Below are positions 34,287-43,064 of a stretch of 57,476 bases of DNA, in pieces. This DNA is from Candidatus Rokuibacteriota bacterium (GTDB taxonomy: Bacteria > Methylomirabilota > Methylomirabilia > Rokubacteriales > CSP1-6). Below the pieces are notes generated by a model. That model had not been told where the DNA came from. It searched no databases and saw only the letters and a list, made by a program, of their open reading frames with translations. The stretch's first letter is position 1; each line of letters opens with the position of its first letter. The translations under genes were made by a program, and so were the position numbers. The stretch covers positions 1 to 57,476 of the forward strand of contig QHRW01000024.1 in the NCBI GenBank assembly GCA_003220265.1. Direction: 5' to 3'.

Positions 34287-34371
34287 AGGGACGCGTCACC
34301 ACAATGTGGTAGTCTGCTCGCGCTGCTCCGCATCCATGCAACGCCTCTCACAACGCCTCGGGAGGACCACG

Positions 34372-35224
34372 ATGGATCGTCGCACCTTCATCGCCGGCGC
34401 CGCCGCCTCAGCCGCAGCCGTCGCGTGCTCGCGAGTCGCCACGTCACCGGCGTCCGCGGCCACACCCACCAAAGGCGTCGTGACCACCAACGACGGGGTC
34501 ACGCTCCGCTACGAGGAAGCGGGATCGGGGAAGCCGCTCGTCTGCATCCCGGGCTGGTCGCAAACGGCCGCCCAGTTCAAGTATCAGCTCGGCGGCCTCA
34601 GTGATCGCTACCGGGTGATCGCGGTGGACATGCGCGGCCACGGAGAGTCCGACAAGCCCGACAATGGCTACACCATCCAGCGCTTGGCCAAGGATGTCCA
34701 GGACCTCCTCGTCGCGCGCAACCTGACTGACGTCACGCTCATGGGTCACTCGATGGGGAGCTCCGTCATCTGGAGCTACTGGCAGCTCTGGGGCCAGGAC
34801 CGCCTGTCGAAGCTGATCTTCGTGGACCAGATGCCCATGATCACCGCAGACCCGCGGTGGTCGCCGCAGGAGAAGGAGGACGCCGGCGCGATCTTCGATC
34901 CCACCTCCCTCTACGACACGATCAACCAGCTCGCCGGCCCGGACGGGGTCAAGACGACCGAAGGATTCATCGCAGTACGCGGCCGCGCTCCTCTACAACC
35001 ACGCGACCCAGGACTGGCGCCGGGTCATCCCACGCATCACGCTGCCCACGCAGGTGGTCGGGGGCCGGGTGAGCGTCGTGCCGTGGAAGTCGCAGGTGTG
35101 GATCCAGAAGCAGGTCCGCGGCTCGAGGATCGAGATCTTCGAGGAGAACGAGGGCGGAAACCACTTCATGTTCATGGAGAATCCGGACAAGTTCAACCGG
35201 ATCGTCCGGGACTTCATGGGCTGA
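34372..35224 (+). pseudogene. Tat-exported alpha/beta hydrolase (haloperoxidase-like), frame broken
   Basis: ATG 34372 (GGGAGGA upstream) gives a Tat signal MDRRTFIAGAAASAAAVACS, then an alpha/beta hydrolase: LVCIPGWSQTAAQF, VDMRGHGESDKPDNGY and the nucleophile elbow GHSMGS. At about 34972 the frame is lost after KTTEGFIA. The +1 frame continues with QYAAALLYNHATQDWRR, VVGGRVSVVPWKSQ and ENEGGNHFMF (catalytic His) to a natural stop at 35222-35224. From memory of the family about 25 residues of cap domain are missing at the joint, so a deletion rather than a single-base error is likely. Confidence 0.7.
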
Positions 35225-35228
35225 CCAC

Positions 35229-36098
35229 GTGGAGCCGAGGCTGATCCGCTTCGAGGGATTCGAGCGGATTCATCTCATGGCCGACGTGTGGGGAGACGAC
35301 AAGGACTGGCCGGTGCTGCTCATGCACGGGGGCGGACAGACCCGTCACGCCTGGGGGAGCACGGCGCAGACACTCGCCCGCCACGGATGGCGCGCGGTGT
35401 CGCTCGATCTGCGCGGCCACGGCGACAGCGAGTGGGCCCTCAACGGCGACTACTCGTTCACGGCCTACGCGGCGGATTGCGTGGCCGTCGTGGACCACCT
35501 CGGGCGCCCGCCCGTGCTGGTCGGCGCGTCACTGGGAGGCATCACGGCGATGCTGGCCGAGGGTGCCTCCGACCGCGTCGTCTCGAGTGGCCTCGTCATC
35601 GTCGACGTCACGCATCGCACCAACCCGGCGGGCGTGCAACGGATCCGCGACTTCATGAGCTCGGGCGTGCGCGGGTTCGCCAACCTCGAGGAGGCGGCCG
35701 CCGCGATCGCGGCCTACACACCGCATCGGCCCAAGCGCGTGAACCCGGCCGGGCTCATGAAGGTGCTGCGCCAGAAGCGGGACGGGCGCTGGTACTGGCA
35801 CTGGGATCCGAAATTCCTCGACCACGGGCGCACCGAGGTGCCGCGCCGGGAGTTCGAGGCCCTGTTCGAGGCGGCCATGCGGAACATCGCCGTCCCCACC
35901 TTGCTCGTGCGGGGCAAGATGAGCGACGTGGTCACGGAGGAGGGCGTGAAGGAGTTCCTCCGGCAGATTCCCGGCGCCAAGCTGGTCGACGTGGGCGGAG
36001 CCGCCCACATGGTGGCGGGCGACCAGAACGACGCCTTCTCCGAGGGGGTCATCGAGTTCCTGGAGCACGACATCCGTCCGACGCTGTCCAAGAGATGA
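35229..36098 (+). CDS. Alpha/beta hydrolase
   Basis: Cytoplasmic alpha/beta hydrolase of 289 residues from GTG 35229, five bases after the preceding stop. Oxyanion region LLMHGGGQTRHAW, LDLRGHGDSEW, nucleophile elbow GASLGG (Ser), acid in RGKMSDVV, and catalytic His in GGAAHMVAGDQ. Esterase, lipase or C-C hydrolase activity is possible. The stop overlaps the next start (ATGA). Confidence 0.88.
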   Translation: MEPRLIRFEGFERIHLMADVWGDDKDWPVLLMHGGGQTRHAWGSTAQTLARHGWRAVSLDLRGHGDSEWALNGDYSFTAYAADCVAVVDHLGRPPVLVGASLGGITAMLAEGASDRVVSSGLVIVDVTHRTNPAGVQRIRDFMSSGVRGFANLEEAAAAIAAYTPHRPKRVNPAGLMKVLRQKRDGRWYWHWDPKFLDHGRTEVPRREFEALFEAAMRNIAVPTLLVRGKMSDVVTEEGVKEFLRQIPGAKLVDVGGAAHMVAGDQNDAFSEGVIEFLEHDIRPTLSKR

Positions 36099-37126
36099 GC
36101 GCGCCGGCTGGCCGCGGCGTAACCGAGCACACGACGTCCAGTGCCCGCCACACCACGGGCTACCTCGCGTGCGGCCGCGACGATGGGACGCCGATGATCT
36201 TCGTGCATGGGTGGCCGGAGCTGTCGCTGAGCTGGCGGCACCAGCTACCGTGCTTCGCCGGCCTGGGCTTTCGCGCCGTCGCCCCGGACCTTCGCGGGTA
36301 CGGGCGGTCGTCCGTCTACTCAGACCATGCGAGCTACGCGCTCGAACACGTCGTGCAGGACATGCTGGAGCTGCTCGATGCCCTCGGGCAGGACAAGGCC
36401 GTCTGGGTCGGCCACGACTGGGGCAGCCCCGTCGTGTGGAGCCTGGCGAGCCACCATCCCGAGCGCTGCTATGCGGTCGCCAACCTGTGCGTGCCCTACC
36501 TGGCCCAAGGCTTCACGCCCGCCAATCTCGTGCCGCTCGTGGACCGGCGCGTGTACCCGGAGGCCGAGTTCCCGAGCGGGCAGTGGGACTACCAGCTCTT
36601 CTATCTGGAGTCCTTCGACAAGGCGCGCCGGACGTTCGAGGCCAACCCGCGCAATACCGTCAAGGCGCTCTTCCGCAAGGGCAACCCGAAAGGCAAGGGC
36701 ACGCCGTCGCGCACGGCCGGCGTTCGCAAGGCCGGCGGCTGGTTTGGTGGCGCCGGCGAGGCGCCGGACGTGCCGCTGGATACGGACGTGCTGACCGAAG
36801 CCGACCTGAAGGCGTACGCGGACTCGCTGCAGCGCAACGGCTTTTTCGGTCCGGACTCGTACTACATGAACCCCGACCGGAACGCGGCGTACGCGCGCCG
36901 GGCGACGAACAGCGGCCGCATCGACCTGCCCGTCCTCTTCCTGCACGGGGAGTACGACTACACCTGCGAGACGGTGTCCTCGCGACTGGCCGAGCCGATG
37001 CGGCAAGACTGTCGCAACCTGGCGGAGGTCGTGATTCGGTCGGGCCACTGGATGGCGCAGGAAAAGCCCATCGAGGTCAACGCCGCCCTCGCGAAGTGGC
37101 TGGCGACGGCGGTGCCGTCACGATGA
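36095..37126 (+). CDS. Epoxide hydrolase-like alpha/beta hydrolase
   Basis: A 343-residue hydrolase from ATG 36095, overlapping the previous stop by 4 bp. HGWPELSLSWRHQL (HGxP oxyanion motif), PDLRGYGRSS, and GHDWGS, where the nucleophile is Asp, as in soluble epoxide hydrolases and haloalkane dehalogenases. Later FLHGEYDYTC and the His of RSGHWMAQEKP complete the triad. Its 3' end overlaps the decayed dehydrogenase remnant on the other strand. Confidence 0.88.
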   Translation: MSAPAGRGVTEHTTSSARHTTGYLACGRDDGTPMIFVHGWPELSLSWRHQLPCFAGLGFRAVAPDLRGYGRSSVYSDHASYALEHVVQDMLELLDALGQDKAVWVGHDWGSPVVWSLASHHPERCYAVANLCVPYLAQGFTPANLVPLVDRRVYPEAEFPSGQWDYQLFYLESFDKARRTFEANPRNTVKALFRKGNPKGKGTPSRTAGVRKAGGWFGGAGEAPDVPLDTDVLTEADLKAYADSLQRNGFFGPDSYYMNPDRNAAYARRATNSGRIDLPVLFLHGEYDYTCETVSSRLAEPMRQDCRNLAEVVIRSGHWMAQEKPIEVNAALAKWLATAVPSR

Positions 37127-37182
37127 CACCCTTCCCCGTGGTCTGCGTGCCGAAGAGGTCGTAGGCCTCCGTCGACTCGTCT
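37118..37182 (-). pseudogene. Remnant of an MDR dehydrogenase C-terminus
   Basis: Just after the stop of the giant fusion gene, another minus-strand frame reads STEAYDLFGTQTTGKGVIV. This matches the last residues of the intact dehydrogenase at 25278-26330 (EEAYQLFDTQTTGKAVIL) at most positions. No dehydrogenase body precedes it. It is too short to be functional and looks like the stub left when the upstream gene was replaced by the fusion gene. Confidence 0.6.
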
Positions 37183-40100
37183 TCACGGCAGCAGCTTGGC
37201 GGCCGCCTCCAGCAGATCGGCGTCGTCCTGCAGAAGATCGCGGAGTGTCGCCGGGTGAATCGCGTCCGGCTCCACGCCGAGGTCCTCGATCTCGGTGCCC
37301 GCCTGGGGACCGACGCGAAGGGTGCGCCGGATCGCCACCCGCATGTTGCCGCCCTTGGGCAGCGGCTGAAGGGCTCCCGCGCCTTGCAAGACCTGTCGCA
37401 GCACGTCGATGGTCCACACGTTCGCCCCGCCGGCTCCCGTGTTGTCGTCCACGCCGAGGATCTTGCCGATGTCGTGGTCCTTGAAGCCGGCCGCGAACAT
37501 GTCCGTCGTGCTGTAGCAGCGGGCATCGGTGACGAGCACGACGGCGCCCGGATAGCGGCGGCCGATGTCGTTGCAGCGCGCCGGAGGCGTGATGGGGAAG
37601 GCGGCCGAGAACGCCGCGCCGGTCTCGACCGCGCGCTCGAGCGAGGGCCCCCAGGCCGCCAGCTGTCCGTCGGCCTTGGACAACTCCACCGTGAGCGGGG
37701 TCACCGCGAACTGCGCGCGCGTGGGCTCGATCGTCTTCGTGGTGAAGAGCTGGAGCAAGCGCTCCCCTGCCCAGATGAGGCCGCCGCCGTTGCCGCGGAC
37801 GTCGAGGATCATGCGCTCCTTGGGGAAATCCGGATGCTCCAGCAGACGGATGACCTCGTTCACGAACGGCTCGTCGCGGGGCACGGAGAACGTCCGGATC
37901 CGGAGGTACCCGACGCGCCTGCCCCCGAGGCTGAGGGCCTGCACGTCGAAGACGTCGGGCATCGTGGACGCTAATCCCTGGACGGCGGCGGCGCGGGCGA
38001 TGGCCACGGCCTCTTCCGGCGAGTCGCCGCGAGCGGCCGTGTAGCCGACGTGCTCTCGCACCCGTCGAATACGCCTGCGCTCGGCGATCTTCTGCGGCGA
38101 AAACAGCATGGCGTTCATGCGGCGGCGAACGTCGCCTTCCAGGTCGAGGCCGAGCGCCAGCGCCGCCCCCGGCGACTGGACGCCTTCATCGTCCGGCTCG
38201 GGCACGTTCACCACCGACCACTCCGCCCGGAACTCTCGCGCCACGCCCGCCAGGTCCGTGTAGCCGACGACGACCCATTCGTCGTCGGGCGGTGCGGAGA
38301 TCAGCAGCGCGCGCTGGGTGAGCCCGTCGACCCCGCGCGCATGGCGCGCGGCTGGATTGCTTCCGGCGTGGTAATTGGCCGCGATCTCGATGGCACGCTC
38401 GATGGGCACCGCGTTCCAGTAGTCGAGCCGGACGCCGCGGGTGAAGTTCGGATCCGCGAGTCCGGTCATCGTCTCGGTGACGATGTAGGTGCGCGCGCCG
38501 TTGTCGTGGCAGGCCTTGAGCCGGAACGGTAGAAACGCGGCCGCCTTCGCGAAATAGTCGGGCAGCAGATAGTTCGTGTGCAGGTCCCGCAGGCCCGTGA
38601 AGATGTCCGTGAGCTCGTTGTGGAAGGAGATCTCGGACCCGTAGCGGCCGAGTCGGTAGCGCAGGAGCCGCAGGCGCTGCACCGGATCCATCCCGTACAT
38701 CGCCTTCTTCAGCTGCAGGTGGGCGTAGTAGCCCTCGAGCAGGAGGATGGCCTGATCGACGATGCTCCGGCGCTCGTCGGGGCTGAGCTTGTCGATGCCG
38801 GCGAGGTAGTGGCGCAGGCCCCGTCCCCCCTGAAGGACCCCGCGCACGCTGTCGTGGGCATGCGCCGCGAGCGCGTCCAGTGTCCCGGAGCCCGTCGTGC
38901 CCGAGGCGACCGGCGCCGGCGCGACGGCGACGGCCCGCGGCGGGGGCGCCGGGCGTGACGAGATGAGCTCGATGCCCGAGCTCGCGCGCAGCGCCGAGCC
39001 CGACGCCACGAGCGCCTGATCGGCATCGTGGACGACCTTCGGGAAGCGCACCTGCAGCATCGCCTCGAGCGCTGGAATGGGCAGCATGAAACGCGCCCAG
39101 CGGCTGCTGACGGCGAACTCGAAGTCGACGTCCGCGAGGTCCTGCCGCAGCAGGAAGCCGAATGCCTGCAACCCCTGAGGGCCTCTGGCGAGCACGATCT
39201 TCCAGAACGCGCGCGGAATCTGCACGGCCACGGCGCCGGCCGCGTCGAAGCCCATGAACGCGCGATCGTCCGGTGCGAGCACCGGGCCCGCGAACAGGGA
39301 CAGCTTCTCGCTCTTGGCCTGTTTCAGGACTTCGTTCTCGAGATCGCCCCAGTTGTCCTCGCCCGATGCGGAACGGTTGAACCCCGCCACCTGGGGCGAG
39401 CAGTTGGTCGTGTGGTAGGTGTCGCCGTTCGCGAAGCGAATGGCCTCGTAGGTGTCGCCCCAGGCCACGTCCTCCCGGCGAACCAGGTGGCCCTTGTCGA
39501 ACGCTTGTCGGTCCTTGTTGTAGAACACGTCGGGAAGCTGGTGCTCGGGCTGGACGCGCGGGTCCGTGAACCATTTCTCCTGGTCGTTCGGGCCCAGTCC
39601 CGTGAGGCCCTTGCGCGAGTAGTCCTTGCCGGGGACGGGCCGGCGTACGTTGGCGGCCGTGTCGATATTGGACGCCGTGAACAGCGCCAGACGGCGACGG
39701 CCGTGCATGGCGAGGGAGAAGTGGTGGTAGTGGACGACGTGGCCGCCGCCCTGGACGGGCGCGCAGAGACTCACGCTCGACGGCGTCGGCAGCGGAACCG
39801 CGGCGCCCAGGAAGTTGGGGTCGTAGCCGCGGCGCGAGCCGAGGTCGGTGTCGTGGATGGGCTCGACCATGGCTTCGGTCGCCACCGTCCCGGGAAACGC
39901 CGGCGCCTGGAGCTGCACCGACGGCTCGCGTCCCGCGCCCACCCGGATGTGGATCTCGAGCGGAATGGTCCAGGTGCTCCCGAAGTCAGCCGCGCCGTCG
40001 CCGGCGCGCGCAGGTGTGCCCGCTCCCTCGGTCGCGCTCCAGTCGCGATCCCATTCCGTCGGGCCGCGCCTGGTCTTGTCCACGAAGTTCACGCCCGCGT

Positions 40101-41082
40101 CGACGATGCGACCGTCGCGCGCCAGCTCGGCGGTCGGCACGCCGTAGTTGGCCTTCAAGTACCGCCCGGCGAAGTGCAGCGCGACGGTCTCGCCGCTCTG
40201 CACGTCGAGGACGAGGGAGCCGGAATTGCCACCGAGGGTCGAGCTGTCGTGCGTCAGTGCCGACACCGCCTTGCCGAAGCTCTCGACGCTCTCGCGAGCG
40301 CCGACGCGTCCGGGCTGGAGCCGCTTGACGTTGTAGACGCCGCCGAAGACCTGCGCCTGGATCGCCGGATCGTTCCGGTCGTCGAACGCGGGATAGCCGA
40401 TGACCGCGACGTCCCGCCCCTGGAGCTCCTCGGGTGCGCGCACGGACAGCGCGAGCGGTACCGCCGACGGCGGAAGCCCCTCGACCTCGAGCAGCGCCAT
40501 GTCCCAGTACGGATGGATCATGACGACCCGGCGGACATCGAGGAGATTGGGCACGCCGCCACCGCGCTCCGCTTTGAGGTCGACCTGGGCCGAGCGGCCG
40601 GTCTGGAACTGCAGCTGTCGAAGCCCCAGGCCCGACGCGAACAGCTCCGCCACGTGGCGGTTCGTCATGAGCAGCTTCGGCCCTGCGACCCAGGCCGTGC
40701 CGCCGAAGGGCAGCTTGGGGTGGCCCGGGAGCTCCACCCGGCCCGTCGACGCGATGGCGCTGACGACGTGCGGCTTGATCGGGGTTTCGTTGTAATGGAG
40801 CCACGCCGAGTGCCTGACCTTGTAGTCACCGCCGACGATGTCGATCGCCGGACGTTCGCCCGGAATGATGATGGCCTCGAGGACGAACTGTTCGGGCGGC
40901 GTCAGCGGCTCATCGGCGATGGTCTTTGAAACCGCGCTCGCCAGCACGGAACCAGACGTCGTGTCGGATAGCGCGGCACCCTCGAGAAGGGAGAAGTCCC
41001 GGCCCGATGCCGCGGACTCCAGCGCTTCTGGACGCGAGACCTGGCGAAGGAAGGCTTTGACGTCGGCCTGATTCGCTGCCAT
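37183..41082 (-). CDS. Trypsin-like protease + DNA/RNA non-specific nuclease + S41 protease fusion
   Basis: A 1299-residue protein with no signal peptide. Residues 1-110 are an unassigned helical region. A trypsin/V8-type protease follows, with triad H143 (TNRHV), D194 (YWDMALLEV) and S287 (GGNSGS). A NUC-type nuclease spans about 440-690, with DKGH (D529-H532) and NCSPQVAGFN. The C-terminal 450 residues are an S41 (tail-specific) protease: DVRGNGGGLIWAGERL and the nucleophile in RCYSTTD (S1191). All three active sites look intact. AGGGAG lies before the ATG. Such toxin-like combinations occur in biological-conflict proteins; a defence or abortive-infection effector is possible but unproven. 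Confidence 0.88.
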   Translation of the reverse strand: MAANQADVKAFLRQVSRPEALESAASGRDFSLLEGAALSDTTSGSVLASAVSKTIADEPLTPPEQFVLEAIIIPGERPAIDIVGGDYKVRHSAWLHYNETPIKPHVVSAIASTGRVELPGHPKLPFGGTAWVAGPKLLMTNRHVAELFASGLGLRQLQFQTGRSAQVDLKAERGGGVPNLLDVRRVVMIHPYWDMALLEVEGLPPSAVPLALSVRAPEELQGRDVAVIGYPAFDDRNDPAIQAQVFGGVYNVKRLQPGRVGARESVESFGKAVSALTHDSSTLGGNSGSLVLDVQSGETVALHFAGRYLKANYGVPTAELARDGRIVDAGVNFVDKTRRGPTEWDRDWSATEGAGTPARAGDGAADFGSTWTIPLEIHIRVGAGREPSVQLQAPAFPGTVATEAMVEPIHDTDLGSRRGYDPNFLGAAVPLPTPSSVSLCAPVQGGGHVVHYHHFSLAMHGRRRLALFTASNIDTAANVRRPVPGKDYSRKGLTGLGPNDQEKWFTDPRVQPEHQLPDVFYNKDRQAFDKGHLVRREDVAWGDTYEAIRFANGDTYHTTNCSPQVAGFNRSASGEDNWGDLENEVLKQAKSEKLSLFAGPVLAPDDRAFMGFDAAGAVAVQIPRAFWKIVLARGPQGLQAFGFLLRQDLADVDFEFAVSSRWARFMLPIPALEAMLQVRFPKVVHDADQALVASGSALRASSGIELISSRPAPPPRAVAVAPAPVASGTTGSGTLDALAAHAHDSVRGVLQGGRGLRHYLAGIDKLSPDERRSIVDQAILLLEGYYAHLQLKKAMYGMDPVQRLRLLRYRLGRYGSEISFHNELTDIFTGLRDLHTNYLLPDYFAKAAAFLPFRLKACHDNGARTYIVTETMTGLADPNFTRGVRLDYWNAVPIERAIEIAANYHAGSNPAARHARGVDGLTQRALLISAPPDDEWVVVGYTDLAGVAREFRAEWSVVNVPEPDDEGVQSPGAALALGLDLEGDVRRRMNAMLFSPQKIAERRRIRRVREHVGYTAARGDSPEEAVAIARAAAVQGLASTMPDVFDVQALSLGGRRVGYLRIRTFSVPRDEPFVNEVIRLLEHPDFPKERMILDVRGNGGGLIWAGERLLQLFTTKTIEPTRAQFAVTPLTVELSKADGQLAAWGPSLERAVETGAAFSAAFPITPPARCNDIGRRYPGAVVLVTDARCYSTTDMFAAGFKDHDIGKILGVDDNTGAGGANVWTIDVLRQVLQGAGALQPLPKGGNMRVAIRRTLRVGPQAGTEIEDLGVEPDAIHPATLRDLLQDDADLLEAAAKLLP

Positions 41083-41193
41083 GTAGGACTCCCTGGTGAC
41101 GGCGGAGCATAGCGGACGCGCGCGGCGTCCGCAACCGCCGTCGACGATCCGCGATCGTTCGGAAGCCGCGCCAAAGCGAGCGCATCAGTCTCG

Positions 41194-41230
41194 CGGGTTT
41201 TCCCCGGCTGAGGTCGGGGTTTTCCCGGGG
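41194..41230. repeat. Tandem GGGTTTTCCC elements upstream of the UroD-like gene
   Basis: CGGGTTTTCCCCGG (41194-41207) and CGGGGTTTTCCCGGGG (41215-41230), with their T-tracts 22 bp apart (two helical turns), upstream of a TATCTT at 41249. The same element occurs at 23929-23941 ahead of TTGACT-17-TATCTC. Candidate regulator sites or promoter elements; the rest of the 41083-41321 gap shows nothing else. Confidence 0.35.
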
Positions 41231-41321
41231 GACTGCTGAGACAACTGCTATCTTCCTGCCGGGCGCACCCACGTCTCGGCGACTTGACGGCGAGAGCCAT
41301 GCGTGGCACACGTCTAGCTCG

Positions 41322-42308
41322 ATGACGAAGCGTGAGCGCGTGATGGCGGCGCTTGGCGGCCGCGAGGTCGACCGGATCCCCCTCGCCTTCTGGATGCACA
41401 ACTTCGCGACGGAGAACTCCGCCGGTGGGCTGACCGCGGAGACGTTGCGCCTGGCGCGGACGTTCGACTGGGACTATCTCAAGCCCCAGTCGCGCGCGCA
41501 GTGCTTCGCGGAGATGTGGGGCCTCGCCTATCGTCCGTCGACGGAGCGCGCCACACCCTACACGGTCACGCGACACCCGGCACGGAGTGCTGCCGATCTC
41601 AGCCGCCTGACGCCGGTCGATCACGGCGCCGGCGCGCTCGGCGAGCAACTGGAGGCGCTCCGAGCGATCCGGAAAGCCCTCGGGGCCGACACGCCGATCG
41701 TGTGGACAGTCTTCTCGCCGATGATGGTCGTGCCGTTCCTCCTCGAAGGCGGGCGCGACCAGGCGCTCCAGATCGGCCGCTCCGACCCCGCCGCGCTCGA
41801 AGCGGCGCTGGACGCGATCGCCCAGACGTTGACGGCGTACGTGAAGGCCTGCGTCGACGCGGGCGCCGACGGTCTCTTCTACGCGACGAACCTGGCGACC
41901 CGCGACCTGCTGCGCCCCGAGGAGTGCCGGCGATTCCAGCGGCCGTACGATCGGCGCGTCCTCGACGCCGCCGCCTCGGCGCCGTTCAACATCATGCACG
42001 TCTGCGGCGCCGGCGCGCATTTCGCCGAGTTCGCCGACTATCCCGTTGCGGCCTTCTCGTGGGCCCTGGCGCCCGGCAATCCGTCCCTCGCCGAGGGCCA
42101 TCGCCGGACGGGGCGCGCCGTGATGGGCGGCCTCCCCGCGAAGCCGGAGATCGGCTCGATGAGCCCGGTGGAGATGGGGGGCCGCGTCGGCGCGGCGATC
42201 GCGGACACCGGGGGTCGATGGCTCCTGCTCGCACCCGACTGCTCGATCACGCCGGACACACCCGACGTCCTGCTTCACGCAGCCCGGCAAGCACGCGACG
42301 CCGCCTGA
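41322..42308 (+). CDS. Uroporphyrinogen decarboxylase-family protein (methyltransferase type)
   Basis: UroD-fold protein of 328 residues: the N-terminal TKRERVMAALGGREVDRIPLAFW is typical of the UroD/MtaA-like branch. These often act as corrinoid-dependent methyltransferases or demethylases rather than in haem synthesis. Later HVCGAGAHFAEFADYPV and VMGGL follow the barrel pattern, and the end LLAPDCSITPDTP is normal. No corrinoid protein is adjacent, so the reaction is open. No clear ribosome site before the ATG. Confidence 0.87.
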   Translation: MTKRERVMAALGGREVDRIPLAFWMHNFATENSAGGLTAETLRLARTFDWDYLKPQSRAQCFAEMWGLAYRPSTERATPYTVTRHPARSAADLSRLTPVDHGAGALGEQLEALRAIRKALGADTPIVWTVFSPMMVVPFLLEGGRDQALQIGRSDPAALEAALDAIAQTLTAYVKACVDAGADGLFYATNLATRDLLRPEECRRFQRPYDRRVLDAAASAPFNIMHVCGAGAHFAEFADYPVAAFSWALAPGNPSLAEGHRRTGRAVMGGLPAKPEIGSMSPVEMGGRVGAAIADTGGRWLLLAPDCSITPDTPDVLLHAARQARDAA

Positions 42309-42419
42309 CCTGCCGACGCGCTCGGCGGGAGCCGCTTGACATCGCGCGTGCTCACGCCGATTCTTCCGCCACGTACCTGGGCACCGTCGCAGCGCAGAGC
42401 GTCCAGCGAGGGGACGGCG

Positions 42420-43004
42420 ATGACGAGACAGGGCTGGTCTCCGGCGCGCCGCGACGTGCTCAGGCTGGCCCTGGGCGCGGGGCTGGGATTCTGCGCCGCC
42501 GGGCGGGTGGATGCGCAGGACGCCGGCGCGCGCCGCGCGCGGCCGCAGCCGAATGATCGCTTCGTGTTCGCCGGAGGCCTGAGGAAGAACGAGCTCGTCA
42601 CGCTGGCCGATCTGCCTCCGGACGGGCCGCCGGCCGTCACTTACCCGATGGATCCTGCGACCAAGATCGTGCGCGACGAGTCCCGACTCAACCAGGTCCT
42701 GCTGGTTCGGCTCGACCCCAGCCGGCTCAACAGCGATACGCGGGCACGGGCAGCCGAGGGCATCGTCGGCTACTCCGCGGTGTGCACCCACACCGGGTGC
42801 GACGCGTGGGACTGGCAGCCGGCGGCGGGTGTCGTGAAGTGTCCCTGCCATTTTTCCGAGTTCGATCTGAAGAACGGCGCGCAGGTGCTGAATGGGCCGG
42901 CGCCGCGACGGTTACCGGCATTGCCGCTGAGGATCGTCGATGGCGTGCCGGTCGTGGGTGGAGTTTTCATCGGTCGTCCGGGTTTCGAGACGGGAGGGGG
43001 GTGA
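42420..43004 (+). CDS. Tat-exported Rieske [2Fe-2S] protein
   Basis: A 194-residue periplasmic electron-transfer protein. Start at ATG 42420 because it gives a Tat signal (ARRDVLRLALGAGLGF). The Rieske site is CTHTGC (C-x-H-x2-C) followed by KCPCHFSEFD (C-x-C-H), with a proline-rich end LPALPLRIVDG. It precedes the PQQ dehydrogenase by 60 bp and could carry electrons from it, in place of the usual cytochrome c. Confidence 0.88.
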   Translation: MTRQGWSPARRDVLRLALGAGLGFCAAGRVDAQDAGARRARPQPNDRFVFAGGLRKNELVTLADLPPDGPPAVTYPMDPATKIVRDESRLNQVLLVRLDPSRLNSDTRARAAEGIVGYSAVCTHTGCDAWDWQPAAGVVKCPCHFSEFDLKNGAQVLNGPAPRRLPALPLRIVDGVPVVGGVFIGRPGFETGGG

Positions 43005-43064
43005 CGGACCGAAGCCGCGTGGATTCTTCGTGCTGGCAGTCAACCCCACAGGGAGGCGACAACG

